From positions 124,001 through 188,000 of the forward strand of contig CAZGVE010000001.1 in NCBI GenBank assembly GCA_964528845.1: DNA of 64,000 nucleotides. Reading direction: 5' to 3'. Each line of letters opens with the position of its first letter. The first letter of the stretch is position 1. The stretch is from FEN-1191 sp964528845 (lineage in GTDB: Bacteria > Pseudomonadota > Gammaproteobacteria > Steroidobacterales > Steroidobacteraceae). Shown here one piece after another: positions 25,296 to 35,700 of this stretch. Under the pieces are notes generated by a model. The model was given only the letters and a program-made list of their open reading frames with translations, did no database searches and was not told where the DNA came from. A program made the translations under genes and the position numbers.

Positions 25296-26312
25296 TCAGC
25301 CGCACTCGTACAGCGACAGCCCTCCGGCAGCGTCGCCGACCGCGAGCTGCCTGCCATCGCGCGAGAAGCGCAGCAGCGTGCAGTCCTCGCGCAGCAGGTG
25401 CGCATCGGCCGGCTGTGCCGCGCTCGCCACGCGCCACAGCAGCAGCCGGCGGTCACGCGCAGCCGAAACCAGCATGGAAGTCCCAGGCCTGAATGCGAGC
25501 GCACTCAGCCGTTCCGAATGCGCGCCCAGTGCTATGGGCTCGATGCCCTGGGCGCCGCGGGCGCTGAAGTCCCAGGCAATCAATTCCTCGCCCGCCGCCG
25601 TGGCCAGGTAACGACCGTTCGTGCTCCAGTCGGCCGCGATGATCCGCCCGCCATGGCCAGTGAGCTGCGACGGCTGGCCGGTAGCGACATTCCACAGCTG
25701 CACGCGGCCGTCCTGCATGCCGGCCGCCAGCAGTCGCCCGTCCGCGTTCCAGCCTGCAGTGAGGCAGGCGCCGGCGGCAGGGTAGTCTCGCACTGCAGGT
25801 TCCGCCTCGAGCCGGTGCAGCCGGGCACCGCCATTGCCGGCCACGGCGATCTCACTCGATTTCGGACGCCACGCGAGTGCGGCAATCACGCCGGTATGGC
25901 CCGCGAGGGCGTGCAGCGTCGCGCCGGCGGCATCGAACACATGCAGCACCCGCCCGGCAGCGGCTGCCAGCAGCCGGCCATGATCGGCAAAGCCGAGCCG
26001 GTCGCACCACGCCTTGCCTTCATGGATCGGCCGCGGCGCAGGCGCGCGCGCGTCCCATAGCAGCACCGTACCGTCCTGGCCGGACGAGGCAAACAGCCGG
26101 CCCGCGCGCTGCCAGGCGACCGCCAGCGCGCCGCCGCGGTGCGCGCCGATCTGTCGTGCAGCCGGTGCCGCACCCGTGTCGGCGAGCAGGACTGCGCCCT
26201 CGCCACCGGCGATCACGAGTGCACCGCCGTCGGCAGACCAGGCGGCATCGACTGGAAAATCCGCGAGTTCGATCCGCGCGCGCAGCCGCAGTACGCCGGC
26301 CGGCGCCGTCAT
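25296..26312 (-). CDS. WD40 repeat protein, partner of CobW GTPase
   Basis: 338-aa protein of about seven WD40 repeats forming a beta-propeller; recognisable blades include AHRGGALAVAWQRAGRLFASSGQDGTVLLWD, LAGHTGVIAALAWRPKSSEIAVAG and LTGHGGRIIAADWSTNGRYLATAAGEELIAWD. There is no signal peptide or membrane helix, so it should be a cytoplasmic scaffold. ATG 26312 overlaps the CobW stop codon (ATGA). CobW/COG0523 and WD40 genes are adjacent in various proteobacteria, which suggests a role in metal (zinc) homeostasis, but this is context only. Confidence 0.85.
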   Translation of the reverse strand: MTAPAGVLRLRARIELADFPVDAAWSADGGALVIAGGEGAVLLADTGAAPAARQIGAHRGGALAVAWQRAGRLFASSGQDGTVLLWDARAPAPRPIHEGKAWCDRLGFADHGRLLAAAAGRVLHVFDAAGATLHALAGHTGVIAALAWRPKSSEIAVAGNGGARLHRLEAEPAVRDYPAAGACLTAGWNADGRLLAAGMQDGRVQLWNVATGQPSQLTGHGGRIIAADWSTNGRYLATAAGEELIAWDFSARGAQGIEPIALGAHSERLSALAFRPGTSMLVSAARDRRLLLWRVASAAQPADAHLLREDCTLLRFSRDGRQLAVGDAAGGLSLYECG

Positions 26313-27754
26313 GCGATGCAGGATTCGAATCCGGCCTCGAATTCGGCGCGTTCGAGCCCGCGGCCGATGAAGACCAGCCGGCTGCAGCGTGCCGAGAGTG
26401 GCGGCCATTCCCGCTCGAGCCGGCCGTCGAACACCATGTGCACGCCGTGAAACACGTAGCGGCGCGCCTCACCGGCGAAATTCAGCACGCCCTTCATGCG
26501 CAGGATGTCCTGACCACGGCTCTGCAGCAGGTAGGAAAGCCAGTCGTTGACCTTGCCGGGATCGAGTGGACGCGAATCGGTAAGGCCGATAGAGCCGATT
26601 TCCGCATCGTGGTGGTGCGAACCGAAGCTGCGTTCATGCTCCGGGCGCAGACCGGGGAGCAGCCCCCCGAATTCCGCCGGCGCGTGCTCACAGAACAGCA
26701 CCCACGAGCCAGCGCGCGGCAGGTGCAGGCGCACGTGCCGGGCATGGTCCAGCTCGAGCCTGCCTAAGACCTGCGGCGGCAGCGCGGCGTGCGGACCGAG
26801 CAGCACCGCATCGCCATCGAAGCGTCGCGTCGCGTCCTCGATCAGCGCATCGATACGCGACGCGTCGGACCCGCCACCGGGCTCGTCCGGCGCCGCCTCC
26901 GCGGCGGACGGCAGCAGCAGCAGGTCGACCATCCGCAGCTGGCCGTGCGGGTGAGCGGCGCCGTGGTCGTTGGACTCGTGCTCGTGGTCATGGGCGTGCC
27001 CGTGGTCATGCGCGTGGGCGTCTGCGGCCGGTTCGGCGGAGGACCGCTGCTGGAGTTCGTATTCCCCCGCCGGCAGGGTGTAGAGGCCTGCCCATTCGAA
27101 CGGGCGCGCGGGTTCGAGGAAGTCTTCATCACGGGCGAGCGCGCGATCGAGGTCGAAGGCCCCGATATTCAGCACTCGCCCGAGCGCGACATCGGCGTTG
27201 TGGGTACGCACGATCGACGCGGTGCCGTTGATCGCGTGCAGGCGCCGCTCTAGCTGCGAGAGCTCCGTGGCCGGGACCAGGTCGGTCTTGTTGAGCAGCA
27301 GCACGTCGGCGAAGCCGATCTGCTCGAGGGCGACCGGGCTCGACTTCAGTTGCTGCTCTATGTGACGCGCGTCGACCAGGGTGACGATCGCGTCGAGCAG
27401 GTAGTGCTCGCGCAGCTCCTCATCGATGAAGAACGTCTGCGCGACCGGGCCCGGATCGGCGAGGCCCGTCGTTTCGATCAGAATCGCGTCGAAGCGCTCG
27501 CGCCGCTTGCGCAGCTGCGCGAGGATGCGAATCAGGTCACCCCGTACCGTGCAGCAGATGCAGCCGTTGCTGGTCTCGAAGAGTTCCTCTTCGGCGCCGA
27601 TCACGAGCTCGTGGTCCACGCCGACTTCGCCGAACTCGTTCTCGATCACGGCAATGCGCCGACCATGCTGCTCGGACAGGATCCGATTGACCAGTGTCGT
27701 CTTGCCAGACCCCAGGAAGCCGGTCAGGACCGTAACCGGAACGCGCGCGCTCAT
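26309..27754 (-). CDS. CobW/COG0523 family GTPase with His-rich metal-binding stretch
   Basis: 481-aa G3E GTPase. Walker A GFLGSGKTTLV (about residue 13), the family metal motif C-x-C-C in NGCICCTVRGDL (about residues 66-76), Walker B/switch IETTGLADPGPV and NKTD base-specificity motif are present. A His/Asp/Glu-rich loop at about residues 262-287 (alternating His-Asp and Ala-His) should bind Zn2+ or Ni2+. The C-terminal CobW_C domain follows (GVLNFAGEARRYVFHGVHMVFDG). Such proteins deliver metal to client enzymes, often under zinc limitation. It overlaps both neighbours by ATGA. I see no obvious Zur box upstream of the operon. Confidence 0.92.
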   Translation of the reverse strand: MSARVPVTVLTGFLGSGKTTLVNRILSEQHGRRIAVIENEFGEVGVDHELVIGAEEELFETSNGCICCTVRGDLIRILAQLRKRRERFDAILIETTGLADPGPVAQTFFIDEELREHYLLDAIVTLVDARHIEQQLKSSPVALEQIGFADVLLLNKTDLVPATELSQLERRLHAINGTASIVRTHNADVALGRVLNIGAFDLDRALARDEDFLEPARPFEWAGLYTLPAGEYELQQRSSAEPAADAHAHDHGHAHDHEHESNDHGAAHPHGQLRMVDLLLLPSAAEAAPDEPGGGSDASRIDALIEDATRRFDGDAVLLGPHAALPPQVLGRLELDHARHVRLHLPRAGSWVLFCEHAPAEFGGLLPGLRPEHERSFGSHHHDAEIGSIGLTDSRPLDPGKVNDWLSYLLQSRGQDILRMKGVLNFAGEARRYVFHGVHMVFDGRLEREWPPLSARCSRLVFIGRGLERAEFEAGFESCIA

Positions 27755-28230
27755 GTCCGGCCTCGCAGGCGTTCGATGATTCGGGTCGCGCCCGGCAGGC
27801 GCAGCACACTGAGCAGCAGCAGCCACCCGAATCGGCGTCCGAACGGCAGGCGCGGTGGCGGCACGGCGCCAAAGAAGGCGCGCCCGGCCGCGCGATGCCG
27901 CTGCACGCCGCGCGCCAGCAGCTCGGCCGACCAGCCGTCAGGCGCCGATCCGCCGTCCGCGGCGCTCGCCTCGATCCGGTAGCGACGCCGGCCCGGGGGA
28001 TCATTCCCGTCAGCCAGCGGCCCGAACACGCGTGCGTCGCGCAGCACCGCCGGCAGCGCGCCGACTTCGGCTACGGCGAACGCGAGCTCGGTGCTGTCAC
28101 AGCCATGCCGGTGCGGCGCCGCAACTTCGCAACCGCTCAGCAACAACGTCGCGGCGCCAGGCCCGCGGCGCACCGTGACCGGTCCGCGAAACGCCACCAG
28201 CTGCGGTGCTGCCGTGACTTCGGCGTTCAT
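27751..28230 (-). CDS. Conserved hypothetical protein in the CobW operon
   Basis: 159 aa, no family recognised. The first ~100 residues look like a soluble alpha/beta domain with a HRHGCDSTE segment (about residues 41-49) and a Cys before it that could bind metal. The C-terminal part is basic with a short hydrophobic stretch (RRFGWLLLLSVLRLPGATRII, about residues 132-152), suggesting membrane association. It overlaps both the methyltransferase and CobW genes by ATGA, so it is real and translated with them. The function may relate to metal supply, by context only. Confidence 0.6.
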   Translation of the reverse strand: MNAEVTAAPQLVAFRGPVTVRRGPGAATLLLSGCEVAAPHRHGCDSTELAFAVAEVGALPAVLRDARVFGPLADGNDPPGRRRYRIEASAADGGSAPDGWSAELLARGVQRHRAAGRAFFGAVPPPRLPFGRRFGWLLLLSVLRLPGATRIIERLRGRT

Positions 28231-28808
28231 GCCGCGACATCCAGCGACCACACGGTCAGCGGGGCGCCGTGGCGGATCCAGATTCCGCAGCCCATCGGCC
28301 GGAACGAGCGCGCGAGTTCCCGTCGGTACCAGCGGTCCGGCCGCAGACCGGGAATGCGGTCGGTGCGTTGCTGATCGCAGTTCTCGAGCCAGTCTTCGCG
28401 GGTCAGGGCACCAAAGTACAGCGCGCCACGGCACAGGCGTGCGAGGTTCGCGATCGCGCGCCGCGCCTGGGCTGGCGACAGATATTGCAGCACGTCGTAG
28501 CAGATCACGAGATCGAAGCGTTCGCGCGTGCGGTAGGTCTCGATCGAGCCCTGCCGCCAGCCATAGCGGGTGCAGAGGTACTCGCTGACTTCGAGCCCGA
28601 CGTACTCCGCGCCGCGCAGGGCGCGTCGCAGCGGCGCACGCAGCAGCCCGATGCCACAGCCCGCATCCAGCACTTGCCGCACCGGCAGCCCGAGATAGTT
28701 CACGCATGCGGCGACCATCCGCCCGCGCGCGCGCATCTCGGCACGCGAAGTCACGGCCGTCCGGGCGTTGAAGTAGAAACGCTGATAATAATCGCGATCA
28801 AAAGGCAT
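28227..28808 (-). CDS. Class I SAM-dependent methyltransferase
   Basis: 193-aa Rossmann-fold methyltransferase. Motif I QVLDAGCGIGLLRAPL (about residue 44), an acidic residue ending strand 2 (VGLEVSEYL), and motif IV LVICYDVLQYLSP are clear. ATG 28808 is the first plausible start; upstream in-frame sequence belongs to the rimO promoter/gene on the other strand. It heads the four-gene operon and is divergent from rimO. Substrate unknown; it may modify a protein or small molecule connected to the metal-chaperone genes downstream. Confidence 0.85.
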   Translation of the reverse strand: MPFDRDYYQRFYFNARTAVTSRAEMRARGRMVAACVNYLGLPVRQVLDAGCGIGLLRAPLRRALRGAEYVGLEVSEYLCTRYGWRQGSIETYRTRERFDLVICYDVLQYLSPAQARRAIANLARLCRGALYFGALTREDWLENCDQQRTDRIPGLRPDRWYRRELARSFRPMGCGIWIRHGAPLTVWSLDVAA

Positions 28809-28927
28809 ACGTCGATCCGGCTGGCCCGCTCGTGTACCATGCGGCCCTCGATTGTACTGGTTGTGGCGGCCCGGCGGCCGCCTCCCGGCAGGCCCGGCCC
28901 GATCCCTCCCCCTCAAGTATTGATGCC

Positions 28928-30280
28928 ATGAGCCCAGATTCCCTAACGGCACCGCAGCGTCGGCTTGCCCACGCGCCGGCCGTGGGATTCGTGAGCCTGG
29001 GCTGTCCGAAGGCACTGGTCGACTCCGAGCGCCTGATCACCGCGCTGCGTGCGCGGGGCTACGTGATCGCGCCGGGCTATCAGGGCGCGGATCTCGTGAT
29101 CGTCAACACCTGCGGCTTCCTCGACACGGCGATCGACGAATCCCTGGAGGCGATCGGAGAAGCCCTCGAGCAGCATGGCCGCGTGCTCGTGACCGGCTGC
29201 CTCGGGGCGGATCCGCAGAAGATCCTTGCGCGGCATCCTCGGGTGCTCGGCGTCACCGGTCCGCATGCCTACGAGCAGGTCATTGCCGCCGTGAATGAGC
29301 ACCTGCCGCGGCCGCACGATCCACTGGTCGACCTGGTCCCACCGGAAGGACTGCGGCTCACGCCGCGCCACTACGCGTACCTCAAAATCTCCGAAGGCTG
29401 CAACAATCGCTGCAGCTTCTGCATTATCCCCTCGATGCGCGGGCGACTGGCGAGCCGCCTGCTCGATGAGGTCATGCGGGAGGCCGAAGCGCTGGTGCGG
29501 GCCGGCGTGCGGGAGCTGCTCGTGATCTCCCAGGACACGAGCGCCTATGGCAGTGATCTGCGCTATCGCAGCGTGCGCTGGCGCGATCGGCCCCATGAGA
29601 CGCGCTTCATCGATCTGGTGCGCGCCCTGGCCGAGCTGCCGGTGTGGACGCGGCTGCATTACGTGTATCCCTACCCACACGTCGATGCGGTGATCCCGTT
29701 GATGCGCGAGGACGGGGTGCTACCGTACCTGGACATACCGTTCCAGCACGGCAGTCCCGAAGTACTGCGTCGCATGCGACGCCCGGCGCACGCCGAGAAC
29801 ACACTGCGACGCATCCACGATTGGCGCGCCGCCCGGCCCGGGTTGACGCTGCGCAGCAGCTTCATCGTCGGTTTCCCAGGCGAGACGGATGCGGAATTCG
29901 AGCAGCTCCTGGCGTGGCTGCGCGAGGCGCAGCTCGACCGCGTCGGTGCCTTCAAGTACTCCCCGGTCGAGGGTGCGGCCGCGAATGCGATCGCGCCGCC
30001 GGTGCCGGAGGAGCTCAAGCAGGAGCGCTACGAGCGCTTCATGCAGGCGGCGGCTCAGATCAGCCGCGCGCGGCTGCTGGCGCGGATCGGCCGGCGGTGT
30101 CGGGTGCTCGTGGACGCAATCGAGGGCGACACCGCCATCGCCCGCAGCGCCAGCGACGCGCCCGAAATCGACGGCGTGGTTCGCATCGCGGACGCGTCCG
30201 GCTTGCAGGTCGGTCGGTTCGCCGAGGTGCGTATCACGGGTGCCGGGACCTATGACCTCGAGGCACGGCGCGCGGACTGA
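28928..30280 (+). CDS. rimO: Ribosomal protein S12 methylthiotransferase RimO
   Basis: Radical-SAM enzyme of 450 aa that methylthiolates Asp89 of ribosomal protein S12. The N-terminal UPF0004 domain has its three cluster Cys (LGCPKALVDSE, NTCGFLD, TGCLG), the radical-SAM motif is EGCNNRCSFCIIPSMRG (C-x3-C-x2-C, about residues 156-172), and a C-terminal TRAM domain of about 65 residues ends the protein. The family-specific LGCPKN-like motif distinguishes RimO from MiaB. ATG 28928 gives the usual N-terminus. Convergent with glmS across 21 bases. Confidence 0.96.
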   Translation: MSPDSLTAPQRRLAHAPAVGFVSLGCPKALVDSERLITALRARGYVIAPGYQGADLVIVNTCGFLDTAIDESLEAIGEALEQHGRVLVTGCLGADPQKILARHPRVLGVTGPHAYEQVIAAVNEHLPRPHDPLVDLVPPEGLRLTPRHYAYLKISEGCNNRCSFCIIPSMRGRLASRLLDEVMREAEALVRAGVRELLVISQDTSAYGSDLRYRSVRWRDRPHETRFIDLVRALAELPVWTRLHYVYPYPHVDAVIPLMREDGVLPYLDIPFQHGSPEVLRRMRRPAHAENTLRRIHDWRAARPGLTLRSSFIVGFPGETDAEFEQLLAWLREAQLDRVGAFKYSPVEGAAANAIAPPVPEELKQERYERFMQAAAQISRARLLARIGRRCRVLVDAIEGDTAIARSASDAPEIDGVVRIADASGLQVGRFAEVRITGAGTYDLEARRAD

Positions 30281-30301
30281 TTCGCGGTCCGCCCTCGCGC
30301 G

Positions 30302-32137
<1,836 letters not shown>

Positions 32138-32149
32138 CTTACGGTTCCT

Positions 32150-33708
32150 TTAGCGTGGCCGCTTCACGGGCCGCTGCCAGTCATCGATCGTGACCTGGCG
32201 CGAGCGCGCCAGCGTCAGCTTGCCCGCGGGCGCGTCACTGGTAATGGTCGAACCAGCACCGATCGTCGCGCCGGCGCCTATCTTGAGTGGCGCCACCAGC
32301 ATCGCTCCTGAGCCGATGAAGGCGGCGTCGCCGATCTGCGTTATCCACTTGTTGGCGCCGTCGTAGTTGCAGGTGATGGTGCCGGCGCCGACATTGACAC
32401 CGGAGCCGACCCGCGAGTCGCCCACATAGCTCAGATGGTTGATCTTGCTGCCCTCGCCGATCTCGCTATTCTTGACCTCGACGAAATTGCCGAGATGAAC
32501 GCCGCGGGCGAGCTGCGCCTGCGGGCGCAGACGCGAGAACGGACCGATCTCGCAGGCCGCTCCAATCTGGGAATGCTGGACCACGCAGTTCGCGTGCAGC
32601 ACCGTGCNNNNNNNNNNNNNNNNNNNNNNNNNNNNNNNNNNNNNNNNNNNNNNNNNNNNNNNNNNNNNNNNNNNNNNNNNNNNNNNNNNNNNNNNNNNNN
32701 NNNNNNNCAGGCCGCTCCAATCTGGGAATGCTGGACCACGCAGTTCGCGTGCAGCACCGTGCCCTCCCCGATGCTGCAGTGACTGAGCACGCAGTTGGGT
32801 CCCACCCGCACGCCATCCGCGAGGTGCACGGGACCATCGATAACGACGTTCACGTCCAGCAGGACGTCGCGCCCGGCCGTGATCGGTCCCCGCAGATCGA
32901 TCCGCGCCGGATCGATCAGGGTAACGCCCTGCGCCATCAACGCCTGCGCACGCCGGCGGCGGTACTCGGATTCTGCCGCCGCGAGCTGCTGCTTGTCGTT
33001 GACGCCCAGCACCTCATTCGCGTCCGCCGCTTCCACGGTGACCACGCGCCGGCGACGCCGCACCGCCATTGCGACCAGATCAGTGAGATAGAATTCGCCA
33101 TGCGGTGCGCGCGGCTGCAGCCGGGGCAGGCACTCGCGCAGCAGTTCCGCTGGCGCGAGCAGCACGCCGGTATTGATCTCATCCAGCCGGCGTTCGCGCG
33201 CACTGGCCTCACGCTCCTCGACGATCGCACGCAGCACGCCCCGCGGGCCGCGTACCAGCCGGCCGTACCCCGTCGGATCGGCGAGCCTTGCGGTGAGCAG
33301 CGCCAGCTCGCGCGGGCCAGCGTTCTCGAGCAACGGTCGTACGGTCTCGGCGCGCAGCAGCGGCACGTCGCCGTAGAGCACCAGCACCCGGTGCCCATCC
33401 GGGATGGCGGGCAATGCCTGCAGGACGGCGTGTCCGGTTCCGAGCTGTTCCGCCTGCAGGCACCAGTGGGCGCTGGCGGCGGAAAAATGCTCCTGCACGC
33501 GCTCGCCGCCATGGCCGTACACCACGTAAGTGGCTGCCGGTCCAAGCGCGGCGGCCAGCTCGAGCACATGCGCGAGCAGCGGCGTGCCGGCGAGCGGCTG
33601 CATGACCTTGGGCAGGCCGGAGCGCATGCGCGTGCCCGCGCCGGCCGCGAGGATCACGACCGAAAGCGGTGCGGCCTCGTGATCAGGGTGGGCTGGTCGG
33701 CGCGGCAT
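32150..33708 (-). CDS. glmU: Bifunctional GlmU, interrupted by an artificial assembly gap
   Basis: GlcN-1-P acetyltransferase / GlcNAc-1-P uridylyltransferase forming UDP-GlcNAc. The N-terminal nucleotidyltransferase has VVILAAGAGTRM (signature, with Ala where Lys is common), LGTGHAVLQAL and LYGDVPLL; the C-terminal part is a left-handed beta-helix with NFVEVKNSEIGEGSKINHLSYVGD, NYDGANKWITQIGD and IGSGAMLVAPLKIGAGATIGAGS. A 100-N gap splits the frame, but the 55 bases before and after the gap are identical: removing N plus one copy (155 bases) restores a single 467-residue frame. The gene is therefore intact in the organism. Start ATG 33708 chosen for the family N-terminus. Confidence 0.95.
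32553..32762. repeat. 55-bp direct duplication flanking the glmU gap
   Basis: Identical 55-base copies at 32553-32607 and 32708-32762 abut the N run on both sides. The length equals a common assembler k-mer, and merging the copies restores the glmU frame, so this is an artefact and not a biological repeat. Confidence 0.92.
32608..32707. other. Assembly gap (100 N) within glmU
   Basis: Run of 100 N of nominal length. The flanks overlap: 32553-32607 and 32708-32762 are the same 55 bases, so the true gap length is negative and no sequence is missing. Confidence 0.95.
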
Positions 33709-33810
33709 CTGGAAATTGTAGCAGCTGGAACCCACCCGGCGGCGCGGGTCTCGCGCACACTTTGGGTCCAGGATGCACCCTGGGCGGCGCGCCGGGCGCC
33801 GCGAGCGGCC

Positions 33811-34230
33811 TCAACCCTTGATCTTGCGCAGGCGCTGGATCATGCGCAGCTGCGCGGCAGCGCGCGCCAGTTCGGCCAGCGCTTCGGCCTGGCTGATCCG
33901 GTCGCTGTTGCCGGCGAGCGCTTCCTCGGCGCGCTGCTGCGCGGCGAGTGCCGCGGCCTCGTCGAGGTCCCGGGCGCGCGCCGCGGTGTCGGCCAGTACC
34001 GTGACCTTCCTCGGCTGCACCTCCAGCGCACCGCCACCGACGTAGAACGACTGCTCTTCGCCTTCGGCAGGCTGCACGCGGACCTCGCCCGGCTTCAGCA
34101 GGGTCAGCAGCGGCGCGTGCCGCGGCGTGATGCCGAGATCGCCCTCCGAGCCCGGGAGAAACACCATGCGCGCCGGCCCGGAGAAGATCTCCCCTTCGGC
34201 GCTGACGATATCTAGCTGGATGGTCTCCAT
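33811..34230 (-). CDS. atpC: ATP synthase F1 epsilon subunit
   Basis: 139-aa regulatory subunit of the F1 rotor. Beta-sandwich motifs IQLDIVSAEGEIFSG, GDLGITPRHAPLLT and FYVGGGALEVQPRKVTVLADTA are followed by the C-terminal helical hairpin that can inhibit ATP hydrolysis. ATG 34230 overlaps the atpD stop codon by one base (TGATG); a GTG one codon upstream is also possible. Last gene of the atp operon. Confidence 0.96.
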   Translation of the reverse strand: METIQLDIVSAEGEIFSGPARMVFLPGSEGDLGITPRHAPLLTLLKPGEVRVQPAEGEEQSFYVGGGALEVQPRKVTVLADTAARARDLDEAAALAAQQRAEEALAGNSDRISQAEALAELARAAAQLRMIQRLRKIKG

Positions 34231-35648
34231 CACTTTAAGGAAGCCGCTTTCGCGACCGCCTCGTCAATGGTTCCGACCATGTAGAACGCCTGCTCTGGCA
34301 GCGCATCGAACTCGCCGGCGATGATGCCCTGGAAGCCACGTATGGTGTCCTTGAGCGGCACGATCTTGCCGTCCTGGCCGGTGAACACCTTGGCCACGTT
34401 GAACGGCTGCGACAGGAAGCGCTGGATCTTGCGCGCCCGGTACACCGTGAGCTTGTCGGTCTCGGACAGCTCGTCCATCCCGAGGATCGCGATGATGTCC
34501 TGCAGTTCCTTGTAGCGCTGCAGTACCGCCTGCACTCCGCGCGCGGTGTTGTAGTGCTCCTCGCCGACCACGAGCGGATCGAGCTGGCGCGAAGTCGAAT
34601 CGAGCGGATCTACGGCCGGATAGATGCCGAGTGCGGCGATCTGGCGCGACAGCACCACGGTCGCGTCCAGATGCGCGAAGGTGGTGGCCGGCGAGGGATC
34701 GGTCAGGTCGTCGGCCGGCACGTACACCGCCTGGATGGAAGTGATCGAGCCGGTCTTGGTTGACGTGATGCGCTCCTGCAGCACCCCCATCTCCTCGGCC
34801 AGCGTCGGCTGGTAGCCCACCGCCGAAGGCATGCGGCCGAGCAGCGCCGATACCTCGGTGCCGGCAAGCGTGTAGCGGTAGATGTTGTCGACGAAGAACA
34901 GCACGTCGCGACCACGGCCGTTGGCCTGGCGTTCGTCGCGGAAGTACTCCGCCATCGTGAGGCCGGTCAGGGCGACGCGCAGGCGGTTGCCCGGCGGTTC
35001 GTTCATCTGGCCGTACACCATCGCGACCTTCGAGTTCTTGAGGTTGTCCAGGTCGATGACCCCGGACTCCGCCATCTCGTGATAGAAATCGTTGCCTTCG
35101 CGCGTACGTTCGCCCACGCCGGCGAATACCGACAGGCCCGAATACTGCTTCGCGATGTTGTTGATCAGTTCGAGCATGTTGACGGTCTTGCCCACGCCGG
35201 CACCGCCGAACAGCCCGACCTTGCCACCCTTGGCGAACGGCACCAGCAGGTCGATGACCTTGATGCCGGTGACCAGCAGGTCCTGGCCGCCGGCCTGCTC
35301 GTCGTAATTCGGCGCCGGACGGTGGATCGACCAGTGGTCGGGTGTCACGATCGGCCCGCGGTTGTCCTGCGGTGCACCGAGCACGTCCATGATCCGGCCG
35401 AGTGTGCCTTCACCGACAGGTACCGTAATGGGCGCCCCGCTCGATTCGACCAGCAGCCCGCGCTTGAGCCCCTCTGAAATGCCCATCGCGATGGTTCGCA
35501 CGACCCCATCTCCGAGTTGCTGCTGCACCTCGAGCGTCAGATCGCGGTCCGTGAGCCTGAGGGCCTCGTAGATGCCGGGAATCTGGTCCCGTGGAAACTC
35601 CACGTCGATGACCGCACCGATGATCTGCGTGATCTTGCCCGTTGCCAT
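34230..35648 (-). CDS. atpD: ATP synthase F1 beta subunit
   Basis: Catalytic subunit, 472 aa. Walker A GGAGVGKTVNM (about residue 154), catalytic Glu in GVGERTREGNDFYHEM, Walker B VLFFVDNIYRYT and the PSAVGYQPTLAEEMGVLQERI segment are intact. Note Tyr in VDNIYRYT where most beta subunits have Phe (VDNIFRFT). Ribosome-binding site AAGGAC about 8 bases upstream. Sits between atpG and atpC. Confidence 0.97.
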   Translation of the reverse strand: MATGKITQIIGAVIDVEFPRDQIPGIYEALRLTDRDLTLEVQQQLGDGVVRTIAMGISEGLKRGLLVESSGAPITVPVGEGTLGRIMDVLGAPQDNRGPIVTPDHWSIHRPAPNYDEQAGGQDLLVTGIKVIDLLVPFAKGGKVGLFGGAGVGKTVNMLELINNIAKQYSGLSVFAGVGERTREGNDFYHEMAESGVIDLDNLKNSKVAMVYGQMNEPPGNRLRVALTGLTMAEYFRDERQANGRGRDVLFFVDNIYRYTLAGTEVSALLGRMPSAVGYQPTLAEEMGVLQERITSTKTGSITSIQAVYVPADDLTDPSPATTFAHLDATVVLSRQIAALGIYPAVDPLDSTSRQLDPLVVGEEHYNTARGVQAVLQRYKELQDIIAILGMDELSETDKLTVYRARKIQRFLSQPFNVAKVFTGQDGKIVPLKDTIRGFQGIIAGEFDALPEQAFYMVGTIDEAVAKAASLK

Positions 35649-35700
35649 ATTCGTTTGTCCTTAACGTCGCCGTCCGAAGCGGGCGGCACTCCCGATTGCC

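Noticed and set aside
33709..33810. GC-rich inverted segments between glmU and atpC as a terminator
   Set aside because: Several short GC stems can be drawn but none is followed by T residues, and pairing is ambiguous.
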